64,000 nucleotides of DNA from Cristatella mucedo (GCA_009760855.2 WPIO01000067.1:169501-233500); one strand, 5' to 3'. Numbered from the stretch's first letter, positions 38,831 to 52,189 are shown. Program-made: numbers and translations. Notes: generated by a model from the sequence alone, not told the origin.

Positions 38831-39600
38831 TGACCGCGTTGTCTGGATCGCGGACCGCGTAAGTCTGTGCGGCGGGTTTGGTTGACACAATTTTAAAGTT
38901 TTTGCTTTAATGACAATGAAAATTTAGTTTTGAAAAAAATATTGCTTGCAATTACAATAAAAATATATTTTATTGTTTGCTATGAAAATATAAATATTTC
39001 TATTGCTAGCTTTGAAAACTGACAATACAGTAACAATATTATGGTTATAAGGCTTGCTTTTTGCCAGCTTTATGGGTCCACGCTTTTTCCACGCCTCCGC
39101 TGCGCCGCTCCGTGGCGGCTCGCGGTAGCGTAGGCTGCAGCGTAGTTGGAGCGCACGTTCATCTCTCTAACTTCCCTTCGCCGTGAAGCACAGCATTTAC
39201 TGCATCGGACGTCGCTTAAAATGCTGACGAGATTGCGCGGATGGCGAGTTGGTACACGCGGTGCTGAGACAATTCAAATCGCTAAGTAGCAGCTCTCTGA
39301 TTCGTCTGATAAGAAAATCCGCGGGGGTGGGAGGTACTTCAAATATTATTCTCAACTATCGTGTCTGTCGGTGACGCTAAAATTAGTCCCGAAGTGTGCG
39401 GTGGAAACATACATTTATTGACCAGCGTACCTAATTGACGAACTCCAGTGTCCCTAAATCAGAGATCAAAATCCCATGCACGTGGCATTTTAGCGGCACA
39501 AAGAAGTCAATAGTCGCCATTTTTTCTTGGCGCGACTCAAGTTTAAAAAATGTGACGGTTAACCGATTCAGCATTCAGCCTTTATTTGCACAGAGGAGCC
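38831..39600. other. A/T-rich then ordinary sequence, nothing recognised
   Basis: 38925-39040 is rich in AATATTT-type words; the remainder is unique-looking. Confidence 0.4.
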
Positions 39601-39764
39601 TTGATGGGGGCAATCGCCGCCGCCGCTTGCACTGGACAATCGAGGTAATGAGCCGGCCTGCGCGCGGCGTGGCGCACTCCGTGGCTATCTACGCGATTGC
39701 TTTGAGAGTCGCATCTCGAACGACGTCGCTCTGTCATGCGGGCGTTTCAGTGAAGGTTAGCTGA

Positions 39765-39895
39765 GTCAGCAGCCTCATTTATATATGCTTTGATAGATGG
39801 CAGATGAGCCGTGGAGGTCACAGCTCCCATTTTCACCGTGCAGTAAAGCATCACCTTCTGCAGGACTCGAACCCACGATCGAGGTAAGATAAATG
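39765..39895 (-). mobile_element. SINE family B, degenerate copy
   Basis: The minus-strand box-B-like CGTGGGTTCGAGTCCTGCAG is near 39862-39881. The end is CATATATAAATGAGGCTGCT near 39770-39789. The middle is diverged. Confidence 0.65.
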
Positions 39896-41129
39896 CCCCG
39901 CTATCAAAGCCCAGAATGCAGGTCAGAGGCCAGCCTCGCGCGCTAGAGCCCCCGATTAACAGCGAAGCGGGGCCGCCGTCAGCTGCATTGGCGTGCTCGG
40001 CGATGATTTGTCGCCTGTCTAGTATCGGAACACACGTCCCTGGCGCTCTCTGGAGTTTGCTTGGAGCAGCCGGTCTGCGCGGATGACCTTCGCATCCGCT
40101 GGACGACGGTCATTCGCCTTTCCCTTCAGCGTCCCGCGCCGTCGAGGCGGCGGCCGGCGCGCGCGCGCGGCGTCTTGCGCTCGCTTAGCCGAAAGCGACC
40201 GAGGAGGCGACGACGGCGAGTAAGTGAGCAGCATTTTGCCGCGCGCGCAGCACGTCGGCAATGCGCGCGCGCGCGCGCGGCGTTCGCAGCGGTTCGCAGC
40301 GCGCGGCGTTCGCAGCGGCGTCAACGCTGCGGAGCAGTCTAGACGGTCGGCGCGATCGGTGGCTGCGTCCGTCGAAGCGCCCGAGGCGCGACGTGCCGGG
40401 GCCGCAGAATGCGATGGACGCTCCGACTTCCGGGAGCTCGGACGAACAGATGCTTGCGCTCGGTCACGCGAACGCGAGCGGAAGCGCGCTTCCGACTCGC
40501 GTTCGGCTTCTTCTGGCTCGAGGCTTCTTCTGGCTTCCCTTCGGCCTTCATGTCCGTTCATGTCCGTTGCGACTGGTGCAGGCGGGGCGACAGCCGCGAC
40601 GAGCCAATGCCTGCCGAATCGCCGCACGTGGCCGCCTGCGCGAGCGCGCGCGGTGTTCGCTGCCTGCGAGTCACGAGTCGCTTGCCGGCTGCGGGTCGTG
40701 CGGGCCACACGTTCCGGGCTCGCGGCGACCCTGCGCACTTCCTGTGACTCGCCGCTGTGCTGCTGGGCGTGGGTGGCAGGCGGGGGTGGGGGCGGCTTCA
40801 ATGCTGCGCCGCTCGCCCCCAGAAGGGGGAGGTGGGAACCTCCTCCCCCCACCTCCCGGAGGGGGGAGGTGCCGCGCGGCTAGCGGCCTTCGGCGGCGGT
40901 CGAAAAGTCGGCGCGTTTCACGACGAAGCCGCCAGGCTGCGATCGTCCTCTCACCGCCAGGTGCCAGCCCACTTCCTTTGTCTCCGCGTCCGCCTCGACT
41001 CGAGCCGTTCGCTCGAGAAGCACCTCATTAGAGACTGTGCCGCCACCGCCGCCGCTGCGCACACGCCGCCAGACGCTCGGACGCGGCGTTCGACGGACGG
41101 CCGCCATACCGCTCAGATCGCAAGCAGCA

Positions 41130-41345
41130 ATGTCGAGCGCGCACGGCGCCGCTGCTGCGCAGGAGGAGGCCGCCCGCGGCGACGCCGAGGAGTCGCGCGC
41201 ATCGCCGAGGAGCACGCAGCAGCAGCAGCAGCACGGCTCGGATCTGGACGCCGCCGCGCCAATATCGCCGCCGCCGAGCCGCGGCGAGCCGCAGTGGTCG
41301 GACCAGGATGAGTACGTCGCCACGCCGACGGCTGGCCAGCAGAAG
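41130..41345 (+). CDS. Candidate first coding exon, gene unknown
   Basis: ATG at 41130 with G at -3 opens a frame reading MSSAHGAAAAQEEAARGDAE, a Gln run encoded by CAG, then PQWSDQDEYVATPTAG. It stays open to 41435, and AAG/GTGATG at 41346 could be a donor at a codon border. The acidic, Ser/Pro/Gln-rich composition suits a transcription-factor N-terminus. It could splice in phase to an acceptor at 43085-43090 (CACTTTCAG) of the bHLH gene, or belong to another gene. Chance openness in GC-rich DNA is also possible. Confidence 0.35.
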
Positions 41346-41877
41346 GTGATGGTCGCTTGTCCGTCCGCCGCGTTTCTTCGAACTTTTGCTTTGGCCGAGC
41401 GTCGGTTCTCCGACTTGAAAAGTGCTCAAAGCTAAAATTCCCGCGAACGCGCTAAATGTCTTTCGAAAACGCTTGACTGCAGTCGCTCGATTTGCTGACT
41501 AGGAGCCGCAACGGCGAGTTTCTCGAGCGCACTCTCGAGCGCGCTCTCCATAGGCGGAGGCGGAGAAATGCGAGAGCCAAGAGTGAGAAGCAATTCGATG
41601 CCAGAGACAGCGCGGCCGGACTGAATTGGAAAAACTGCACGCAAAAAGGCAGCAAAAAATTAGAAAAGCGAAACCACGGAGTAATAGTGAAGTGAGCAGG
41701 CGGCTAACTGAAGGCGGCGCATTGAAGCAGTGCCGCGGCTAGCGAGGCCGGCTTCAGCGGAAGCTCGCAAGGTTTAACGACGGTTCAACCGAGTGACGGC
41801 CCGAAATAGCGGACTTTGCAGTCAAAGACGCATACACAAACACACATGCGCACGTGCACACATAACGTATGCATGCA

Positions 41878-41879
<2 letters not shown>

Positions 41880-41950
<71 letters not shown>
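41880..41950. repeat. TA/GA compound microsatellite
   Basis: (TA)n of about 35 bp passes directly into (GA)n. Confidence 0.97.
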
Positions 41951-41952
<2 letters not shown>

Positions 41953-42718
41953 AAAAGCGGGAGACGGAGGGCAATAGCACTACTGCAATATACGCTCGCA
42001 TTCGACTGAATAAGGAGCGTAGAACTGTACACCAGGACTAGAGAGCGTGCGTACATGCAGAGCGTGCGCTGCTTAAGGAGAGATTTAAACGGAAATGTTC
42101 TCAAGGAAATGTCGCGTGGTTGCGTTCCTAACGAGCCGCCTCGGATCCACTGGAGAGCGAGTCTTCAGTTGCTAGGAGCTCACCCAGAGCGCGGAGCGGA
42201 GCGATCGACGGCTCGTCTCACGACTCGATGGCAGATATAAAGATAAGCTAAGGAGAGCGGAGAAGCTTCTCCGTTAAGCCCTTACTTCATCCGCGATATT
42301 AGTCCAGGGTGCGCAAGCGAGCGCAGACACTTGGCACGTTATATCGCACCACTTGGCATGCTTTTGTTCCAGTAGTTTACGTAGGCAAAAAAAAGAAAGA
42401 TTTAGTTCTCTTAGGGTGCTACGTAAATTTTTCCTTAGTGTCACTATAAGGAAATTTGATGCGTAGATGCATACAGATTGAGAGTAATAGTGCGGATTCT
42501 GATTGCATCATAGCAGCCGCGGGACTATCTAGAGGCTTCGACGCCGGAAAACGAGAATGAGTAGGGAACACACACACACACGCGATGCTTCGTCTCCGCC
42601 TATATGTATTTCAGTCAGGTATTTTTCTGGGCACTTTTATTTCCTTCTCTCTGACGCCATCGCAATCGTTCTTTCTACGTGACAGATCGCCGTGTACAAC
42701 CGTCGAGGATGCGTCTTC

Positions 42719-42729
42719 TTATATAAAAA
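42719..42729 (+). promoter_or_regulatory. TATA box upstream of the Olig-like gene
   Basis: TATATAAAAAG in otherwise GC-rich DNA, about 330 bp before the ATG at 43052, oriented for plus-strand transcription. This would put the start site near 42750. It supports a single-exon bHLH gene with a GC-rich leader. Confidence 0.5.
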
Positions 42730-43051
42730 GAGAGCGAGAGAGGGGAGAAGGACAGACTAGCTCGCACGCGCTGAGCGCGCCAGCGGGCGTTGCATTCTCC
42801 GCTGCGCGTCCATTCTCTCGCGGGCCAGGCGCGGCGCGCGCGAGCTTGCGCGGCAGGCGCGCGCGCCGCGCAAGCTCGCAGCGTCGCCGCGACGAGTCGA
42901 AGCTCCAGGGGCTCGCGCGTTCGCTTGGCGAGCGCAGCGCGATCGAGGAAGATGAGAGAGAGCGAGAGGGCGCTGTCCCCGCTTCGGCGCTCGCTGGCGA
43001 CTTGCGACTTGAGCGAGCGCTGTCTATGCGCTGTACTTTCGGGCCATCTAT

Positions 43052-43894
43052 GTGCGGCGCTATTGGGCAATCGATGCGCCTCACTTTCAGGCTGTCGGCG
43101 CAAGCGAGTCGCTACGGGTCTCTCGGTCAAGGCTGAACCGCGCGAGACGATGCGCCGCCGCCATAGTCGCTGCCTCGGATGCAGTCGCCGCGGCAACCGC
43201 AGAGGCGGCGGAGGCGGCGACGTCGGAGGCAGACGAACAGCAGCAGCAGCAGCACGAGCGGCGGCTAAAGGTGAACGAGCGGGAGAGGCAGCGCATGCAC
43301 GACCTCAATCGCGCGCTCGACTCCCTGCGCGACGTCATGCCCTACGGCAAGACGCCGTCGGTGAGGAAGCTGTCCAAGATATCGACGCTGCTGTTCGCCA
43401 AGAACTACATCGTCATGCTCCGGGCGTCGCTCGACGAAATGAAAAAAGTCGTCGCCGAGGCGTACGGCCTGCCTCCTCTGCCGCAGCCGCAGCATGCCAA
43501 CGCTTCCGCCGCCGCAGCGGCAGTGGCTGCCGCCGCCACCGCGGCAGCTCGCCTGCCCTGGATTCATCAGCAACAGAGATACCTGCCGCTGGCTGCTGCT
43601 GCTGTGGCGGCGGCGGCGGCGTCGACGGACGCGTACACTTTACCCATGGCTACCTGCCTGCAGCGATACGGCGACGCCGCCGCCTCCGCCATCTCGGCAG
43701 CGGCAGCGGCGCGGCACGGCCGCTTTGCGTCGGCAGATTGCGGCGGCGGAAGCCTGCCCGCGCTCGCAGCGGACGGGACGACTAGAGCGGCGAACGCCGC
43801 GGCAGCGGTGCCGCCGCCGCCGCTAGGCAAAGGATCGTCGTTTGCTGCCGCCGAGAGCCGCCTCCTCCGTCGCGGCGGCGAGAGACAGCCGTAA
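43052..43894 (+). CDS. Olig-family-like bHLH transcription factor
   Basis: Nuclear DNA-binding protein expected to bind E-boxes as a dimer. The bHLH domain spans residues 70-138: basic region [17 protein letters not shown], helix 1 [12 protein letters not shown], loop [11 protein letters not shown], helix 2 [20 protein letters not shown], then [10 protein letters not shown]. The MHDLN and [17 protein letters not shown] words place it in the Olig/Bhlhe22-23 group, and LK-N, VMPY and EMKKVV-E-YG point to Olig rather than Bhlhe22/23. A Gln run precedes the domain; long Ala-rich and His/Gln-containing stretches follow it. The frame has 280 codons. The start is uncertain: Met 43052, or an upstream exon joined at 43091. 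A donor-like GTAAGC overlaps the stop at 43892, so a further exon cannot be excluded. Olig genes are usually intronless in the coding part, which favours the one-exon model. Confidence 0.9.
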   Translation: MRRYWAIDAPHFQAVGASESLRVSRSRLNRARRCAAAIVAASDAVAAATAEAAEAATSEADEQQQQQHERRLKVNERERQRMHDLNRALDSLRDVMPYGKTPSVRKLSKISTLLFAKNYIVMLRASLDEMKKVVAEAYGLPPLPQPQHANASAAAAAVAAAATAAARLPWIHQQQRYLPLAAAAVAAAAASTDAYTLPMATCLQRYGDAAASAISAAAAARHGRFASADCGGGSLPALAADGTTRAANAAAAVPPPPLGKGSSFAAAESRLLRRGGERQP

Positions 43895-45096
43895 GCGATT
43901 CGCCTCGGCGAGACTCTCGACAGCTGCCGCGCGCCGCGCCTTAGAATAACTTCCGCCGCACCCCATTGTTCGACCGCGACCGAGACTCGCGTGCGCCTCG
44001 AGCTCGCTCGAGCTCGACGCTCGAGGCAGATGCGCCGAGTGGCGCTGGATCGCGGCGTTGGATCACTAATTGCGCTAATCGCGCTGCGCCGCCGATTGTC
44101 TGAGACGAGCGGCTTGGTAAGACGGCCGCCGTGCGCTGCTCGCGTCGCCTTTGTTTCGAGTGACAGCCACTCTGCCGCTGGAGTGGAGTCTCGAGGTTGA
44201 CTTCGTCGCTCCGACGAGCGAAAAAGGCCGCGTCGGTGTGCTCGGACGACCTAATTGCCGCCAGCGAGTCGCTCGTTAGCCGACCGATAGCTCGCGGCGC
44301 CGCGCTCTCTCTCTCTCTCTCTCTCTCTCGCGGCGTCGCTGGAGGCGTCGCCGTCGCAATCGCGCAGCGCTGCGACAGTTTGCTCTTCGCGAGCGCCGCT
44401 TGACTGACGACATAGCGGCGCCCGCCCGCCAGCAGCCGCCGCCGCCGCCGCCGGCCGCTGGCGGGCTTCTCGCGCTGCGGCCGCGCCGCCGCTCGCCCGC
44501 GAGTCAATCGGCTGCGCGTCCATCTTCGTCGGTGCATGCGCACCACCAGGCCCGCTGCCGTCTTAGCGGAGCGGATTTCGATTGCGGTTGCTTATTTTCA
44601 TCGCGAGCCGTCGGCTCGCGTTTTTCGGCGGCGGCCAAACGAAGCCGGCGCCTATCCGAGCTCCCTCGGCGACGCCGCCGCCACCGCTCGAGCCTCAACG
44701 CTTGGCATCTAGCTCCGCCGCTGCCTCTGCGGCCTCCTCCACGAGGCGGCGGCGGCGGCGGCAACGGCTGACGTTCTGATCAACGCCGCGACCCAGCCGA
44801 GAGGCAATCTAGCTCGCTCGAAAGAAGAAATAATTGACCGTGCATTGTCTTGAATTTCAAGCGCTGGCGCTATATATACGGTGCCCGAAGCCGAGGTTTG
44901 TACAAGGCCAGCGCCCGCCGCGAGTTTTCCGCTGCACTCTTTTTTCGGCGCCCGCGAGGTCGACCGATCAGTGAGACGGCGATGAGACGGCGTCGATTCT
45001 ACAGTTTTTCATCATTCGCTGATCCGATGAGTCGATTTCGCCGCTTTGCCGTACAACCGCGGGCGTCCGCAGGGCCGCCTCGCCATCCATCGCCGG
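43895..45096. other. 3' flank of the Olig-like gene, GC-rich, no gene credited
   Basis: Overlapping open frames on both strands are composition artefacts. A short (CT)n run is at 44306-44328. A TATATATA word in GC-rich context is at about 44871. Confidence 0.4.
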
Positions 45097-45185
45097 TATT
45101 GATAATAATAATGTTGAGACATTCGTATAGCGCCCAGCGAGAACGTCTCTCTAGGTCCTTTGCATTTGCTGCCGAGGAAGCGATG
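45097..45185 (-). mobile_element. LINE family A tail fragment
   Basis: ATAATAATAATG, a diverged AGCGAGAACGTCTCTCTAGG and CATTTGCTGC on the plus strand correspond to the family A 3' end in minus orientation. Confidence 0.6.
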
Positions 45186-46624
45186 GCACCTGAGCTTGAC
45201 GCTGTTACAAACGAGTTGTGCGGCTTCCACGTCCGGTCAGAACTGGGTCACAAACGCAGCGCTCGCAAAAGTGCTAGTCTCAGCCGACGGCTGACGAATA
45301 CTGGTGACGCCTGAAACCTGCATCGCGTCTGGCTACTTGAAGGTTCGGCAACAATACACTCAGATATGTGGACAGTTACAGGAACACGGTAGCGACAAAG
45401 TGCACACATATCTTAGCTTACAAATTCCATGTGCATAACGCTGACATTTATTCGACAGCAGCAGATGGTTACAGGTGTTTAACAGCAGCAACGATTACAC
45501 CTACGGCCTTGACGTCGAATAAGCTCAAATGGCAATGTCGCGTCCGTAATCCTAACTAACTGCCGTCGGCTTTTATGCGACCTCGGCCGTAGATTATCGC
45601 ATAATTGGTTCCTAGCAATTTACGAACCGCAAATAATGATTACCTGTCATAATCTGGATGGCTAACTCATGCCGCCGTTTCGACGCGCCGTTAGCCCTGT
45701 CCCGGGGTAGGGATCGACCAGGCGTCGCACTCTGAAAGTTACTGCAGATGAGGTCACGTCCGGTGAGATTAAATATCGATGGCATTTTAATCGTAAATTG
45801 TCCCACCGGGCGCCTTCCGCGTTGTCTGGGAAGCTGACGATGCACGGCAAAGAACGGCCGGTGGGTAAACAGCGCGGCGTCGCGGCGGTGCCGCAGCGCC
45901 GCTGATAGCAACGCGCGTCGGCGAGGCCGGAAGCAGCGGACCGGAGCGGCGAGCGCCCTCGCTCGGCCTGCCGCGCGTGCGCGAGGGCGCTCGCGCACGG
46001 ATCCGATACGGGTGAGCCGAAACGGCAGCAGCGACGTCAGCGGCGCTGCTAAAGCCTCCTAAAAATGGTGGCGGGTGGTGACGGTCGCAGCGTCCATGCT
46101 GTCAGCGCCAGAGCGAAGAGCGACAGGCTAGTTCGCCGCTCTGAGCGGCGTATCGTGTCAAAACCTCAGGCACGCTGGCGGATAGCAGTCGCATGTTAAA
46201 TTCAACGAGGAACCGTTCGCGGTCCTGCAATTTCTCTATTTATACCTCGAGTCTCTGCGAGAAAGTAGCTTGGGCCGTTGGGATCTGCTATTGCCTCAAA
46301 TGAATAAAAAGAAAAATTTCAAAGTCGCAAGTATGCACCTCAACAAGCTTCCAGCATCTATAGCGATCTACCAAGGTTCAAAAAGTTGGGTTACAAGTCG
46401 CTTATGATGCAGAGATCGGTACGTTTTTTATTTGTAGATTTTTTGCTTCCTGCTTACATCCTGGTTAGACGTGGTTGACATGACCCATTTTTCTTTCACG
46501 TGAAAGTTGTCAGAACTTCCGATCCCAGTTCTAACATATTTGTCTTTCGAAAGGTACCATAAACGCATATTCGATTGTCGAAACATTTGTGTAGGTATTT
46601 TCTTGACATTCTCCCTTAAAACAC
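45186..46624. other. No gene recognised
   Basis: Partly GC-rich (45800-46160), otherwise unique-looking; no element signature. Confidence 0.4.
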
Positions 46625-47062
46625 TCATATTCTTTGCTGAAGGAGCACCAGTTTCAGCCTCTTCGCGACCTCAGGTCCTGTGTGGACAATAAATTAGCTG
46701 TACCATTCCTCCGCTTAAAGACCGTTGGCGACAGAAGCTTTAGCTCTGCAGGTCCTAGACTGTGGAACTCGCTTCCACAATTCTTACGCAACGACAACTA
46801 CTCTCCTGCTGCTGCCGACTATGGCTCATCCTTTTCAACGGTCCTGAGCTGCTACTTCCATGCCACTCACTACCTCAACTGCTCTCGTGACTCTGCTATG
46901 GTTCCCACTTTCTCATTGTTGCGTGAGACGAAGTCCGTTGGGTACCGAATGCGTATCGAAAGCCGCTTAGGCTGTGAGTGCGCTACACAAAACTCTCCTG
47001 CGTAACACCCACATGGTCTTTATGACTTTGTGGATGAGTTAAAGGCGGAGATACATTACATT
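46625..47062 (+). mobile_element. LINE family B 3' fragment
   Basis: Starts TTCTTTGCTGAAGGAGCACC, at nearly the same family position that is readable in the 24700 copy. The open frame of 123 codons (46634-47005) contains SAGPRLWNSLPQFLR and SLLRETKSVGYRMRIESRLG. The 3' end is GGAGATACATTACATT. Confidence 0.9.
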
Positions 47063-47359
47063 AGCAGTTGGCATGGGCGCATGCAAACTGAGACGCGCTC
47101 GCGGCGGCTGTTCAACGATCCGCCGGCGGTTAGGCGATCAGCTCAGAGCGTCTGCTCCCGCTTCCGGTTTCCGGCGGTCAGATCGAGGCGCTTCGGGCGG
47201 CGCCGTTGCGACAGGGCTCGAGGCGAGTCTATCCGAGGCTGCTTCGTCTGCTGCCGGCGGCGCAAATTATCCACCCACCGGGAGCGAGTGTGGTGCCACT
47301 TTGTAAGAAAGTGCTTTAGCGCATTTCTGCTTGCTGAGAATATTGAACCCCGGCATTAG

Positions 47360-48015
47360 CAGCCGCCATACGGCGGTGTAACGACGAACTGGGAAAAGTG
47401 GTCCAGGGAAGCATGCCACACAAGTAAGCGTGCTGTGCTAAAGATTTCTGTGCGTCTGGTTCCGATTAGTTCTGTCCCGTTCGTTCTGTCTCTTGCTAGA
47501 GCCACGGCAGAGCTCTACCTCTATCCCTATTCCGAGCTTTCTCGTTCATTCGTGCCGTTACGCACGTATTCAAGGAGCGCTCATCCGCTGCGCTGCAGGG
47601 GCTGCATCGCTGCGACGCAGCGTTGCATCCCCTGCTGCCCGAGTCTGAAGAACAGTAGTGAGTGAGCGAGAGTATTGGGTAGCTGTAGCTTTGCTTGCGT
47701 TTGCACGCGTTCCCAAGCGCCGTTGTGGTGGTGTTGGTTCGTAAGGAATGTAATTCGAGCCACCAGCGAGGGTCTACATGAAATTGCCTTTAATTTGCCG
47801 GCATTTAGTCAAAGAAAGCCGCTATCGCTGATTGCCTGTCGGAGTTTGCATTGGCACGCGTTTTTATTTGCATCGCACGCTCGCACTGAATGGCCGGCTC
47901 ACGCTACTCGATGCGTACGCTTACCTTGCTCGTAGAAATGAAGCGTGGCGTGTTTAAGCAGTTCGCAGGTGCATTGCCAACTGCTTAAACGAGCAAGCGC
48001 CCTGGTTGCATCTGC
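47360..48015. other. No gene recognised
   Basis: Ordinary sequence before the giant CT repeat; contains a palindrome-like GCGTTGCATCCCCTGC / GCAGGGGCTGCATCGC pair near 47595-47640. Confidence 0.4.
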
Positions 48016-49848
<1,833 letters not shown>

Positions 49849-49985
49849 GCCGCTATCGAGGTAGGTCGCTGCGGCGTATCGGGCGCTGGGTGAGCATAAC
49901 TTACCAACTGTGCTTCAACCGCCAACGACCGTGCAACAACTCTTGCTCTTGTGCAACGTAAATCCAGGTAAATCCATACATTAAT

Positions 49986-50097
49986 CCTCAATCCAGGAGA
50001 ACCTCCTCTCCTTCCTCAATCCAGGAGAGCCTCCTCTCCTTCCTCAATCCAGGAGAGCCTCCTCTCCTTCCTAAATCTAGGAGCGCCTCCTCTCTCA
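49986..50097 (+). repeat. 28-bp minisatellite, four copies
   Basis: Units start at 49986, 50014, 50042 and 50070, each CCTCAATCCAGGAGAACC-like followed by TCCTCTCCTT. The last copy is the most diverged. The preceding 60 bp have smaller repeats of GTAAATCCA. Confidence 0.9.
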
Positions 50098-50134
50098 CGT
50101 TTTGACAGGGGCAGCTCGCGATACGCACCGTTGT

Positions 50135-50285
50135 CGGGAAACTGTCCGGAAGCAAGTCCTAGGTGCTTGCTTAGATAGGGATAGTACATCCAAATTGGTT
50201 CGTGCATTTGTAACATCCCGTTTCGACTTCTATAACTCACCGCCCGCTGGTCGACCTGCGTATGCAATCCGGCGCTTTCAGTTGG
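50135..50285 (+). mobile_element. LINE family A internal fragment
   Basis: Reads CLDRDSTSKLVRAFVTSRFD then FYNSPPAGRPAYAIRRFQL; no tail; cut on both sides. Confidence 0.75.
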
Positions 50286-50472
50286 GGATGATTGGTAAAT
50301 GGCATTCGCAGCAGCGCATAGAGGACACAGAGGCGGCAGCAGCAGCAGCAGTTCTCGCTGGCTGGCATCTCGTGCGACGGATGCGGAAAGCGGCTGGCGC
50401 TGCTCGGTTCTAGACCGCCGTCGATCTGGCTTTGCCATCCCCGCCACTTCCGGAAACCTTCGGTTCTAAAAT

Positions 50473-50612
50473 AAAATTCATTTATATAGCACCCCAAGAG
50501 AACTTGATCTCTATTCAGGCGCTTCACATATGCCTCGGGGCTCGAGCCCACGACCTCAGCCAGACCATGGTCGGGGCGAGCACCATAACCGCTAGACCAA
50601 ACCAGCTCGTGC
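50473..50612 (-). mobile_element. SINE family A
   Basis: The minus-strand head is ACGAGCTGGTTTGGTCTAGC, box B GTGGGCTCGAGCCCCGAGG, and the tail AGAGATCAAGTTCTCTTGGG with ATATAAATGAATT. Well preserved. Confidence 0.85.
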
Positions 50613-51103
50613 TACTTCGTGTAACATAGCCCACTGTCATGAGACTGTTCGTTACGCCCTACTGCTCCGCCGCCTTCTTTCCTAGACGCAGTCGGATGAT
50701 AGAAGTGACGGGATCTCGCGGACATGTAGCCGCCAAGTTTTTCAAGGGGTTTGCTGAACTTTTCCTCAGGCAGAACCTTGGCCTTTTCCCTGACCTTTGG
50801 CCAATCGCGGAGGATCAATCGCAGAAGGCACGCGGCTACCTCTCGTGCCTTCTCTTTCCTTGGCGCTCGAGCACTGCGAACCATTCTAACCATAGGACGC
50901 CTCACCCGTTAGATGACGTTCCTAAACGAGGTACTGACGATTCTGATATAAGCGGGCGTCTGACCGCGTTAATTGATCCGTTTTTTTAATTACGGCGAGC
51001 CGCGTGAGATTTTCTAGCCTGTTGAATGCGAGCCGACTACTCCGAGCGGAGCTCAAGCGACTCAAAGAAAAGTGAAGCCTGCCAATTTCGCCTACTTTGA
51101 AAA

Positions 51104-51110
<7 letters not shown>
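50613..51110. other. No gene credited
   Basis: Open frames of about 100-116 codons on both strands (50612-50989) without family resemblance. Confidence 0.35.
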
Positions 51111-51145
<35 letters not shown>

Positions 51146-51170
51146 ATCGATGGATCGATGGATCGATGGA
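51111..51170. repeat. CT microsatellite followed by ATCGATGG tandem
   Basis: (CT)n to 51143, then three copies of the octamer GGATCGAT. Confidence 0.95.
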
Positions 51171-51437
51171 AATGAGTAAACGAGTGTCCACCGGGTAGCC
51201 TGGCCGTAATTCGTGCATTCGCATCCGGCGTGTCACTCACAGGCGAGCAGCAGCTTCGGCGGCGGCTGACGCTCAGAAAACCTTTCTCAAGCGTGCAGCG
51301 GACGTACACGCCGTACAGCGGGCGTACTTTTTGTACCGAATGCATACTTGCTGTACAGCGGCGAGCAGAAAACCAGCCGATTGCCCGTATAGCGAGAGCT
51401 CGTTCGCCGGAAATGAACTCTTACAGCTTGCAGCTCT

Positions 51438-52012
51438 ATAATAATAACAATAATTATAATTATAATACATTTTTATCGTGCCCTCAGAGAACTCAATCTC
51501 TTTCTAGGCACTTTACATTTGCTGCTGCAAAAGTACAGTAAAATCTGCCTACTTTCAGCTACACAACATTGCTAAAATGCGGGCTTGTTTAGATAAGGAT
51601 ACCACGTCTGAATTGGTCCATGCATTTGTGACATCCTGACTTGATTTCTGTAACTCGCTGCTTGCTGGCCTATCGGCATGTGCAATCAGGCGATTACAGC
51701 TTGTGCAAAACTCTGCAGCTAGGCTTGTCTGTCGTGAGCGTCGTAGTTGCCACATTACACCACTTCTCGCCGACCTGTACTGGCCACCAGTCAATCAACG
51801 GATCGACTTCTAAGTTATGTCGCTCACTTTTAGGTCACTTCATTCTTTGGCTCCAGCCTATCTCTCAGATCTACTCTCCCACCAGGCCAAGCATCGTACC
51901 ACCCGCTTTTCGGAATCCAACAGTCTACCACTACCTCGTACAAACCTCAAATCCTTTGGAGACCGTGCATTTACTTCGTATGCTCCCAAAGCCTGGAACT
52001 CCTTCCCGACTA
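51438..52012. mobile_element. LINE family A: minus-strand tail joined to plus-strand RT body
   Basis: 51438-51530 is a 3' tail in minus orientation (AGAGAACTCAATCTCTTTCT). From 51536 a plus-strand RT body follows at once: SAYFQLHNIAKMRACLDKDT, NSAARLVCRERRSC, SLAPAYLSDLL, APKAWNSFPT, with a few stops and frame shifts. It lacks its own 3' tail after 52012. Either two insertions or a 5'-inverted (twin-primed) insertion. Confidence 0.85.
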
Positions 52013-52189
52013 GGCTCGCGGCAATGGCTCGCGACGGCATGACTGTGCGACGCAGTGCATCACGAGCGTCCGACTGCCCTCTCCGCTCCGACCGATGACG
52101 ACGACCACTCGAAAGCGACGGCTTCCTCACGTCCTTCTTCTGACCTGCGAGCCGAATGCTTCTCGCCGTCTGAGTGTACACCACCGCCG

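Larger units (their letters stand above)
39600..47300. promoter_or_regulatory. GC- and CpG-rich block around the Olig-like gene
   Basis: Dense CpG, with long open frames on all strands as a composition effect. It breaks off near 41450-42700, where AT and GA repeats lie, and resumes to 44800 and 45800-47300. Such blocks commonly mark developmental-gene promoters. A hairpin-prone stretch of GGGGAGGTG/CACCTCCCC type sits at 40824-40872. Confidence 0.55.

Noticed and set aside
40019-41031. Three overlapping 219-277-codon frames on both strands
   Set aside because: Arg/Ala/Pro-rich in all frames, as expected of CpG-rich DNA; no domain or splice logic.
42790-43785. 331-codon frame overlapping the bHLH gene
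   Set aside because: Different frame of the same DNA; only the 43052 frame encodes the conserved bHLH domain.
49986-50097. CRISPR-like array
   Set aside because: Direct tandem units without spacers, in an animal genome; an ordinary minisatellite.
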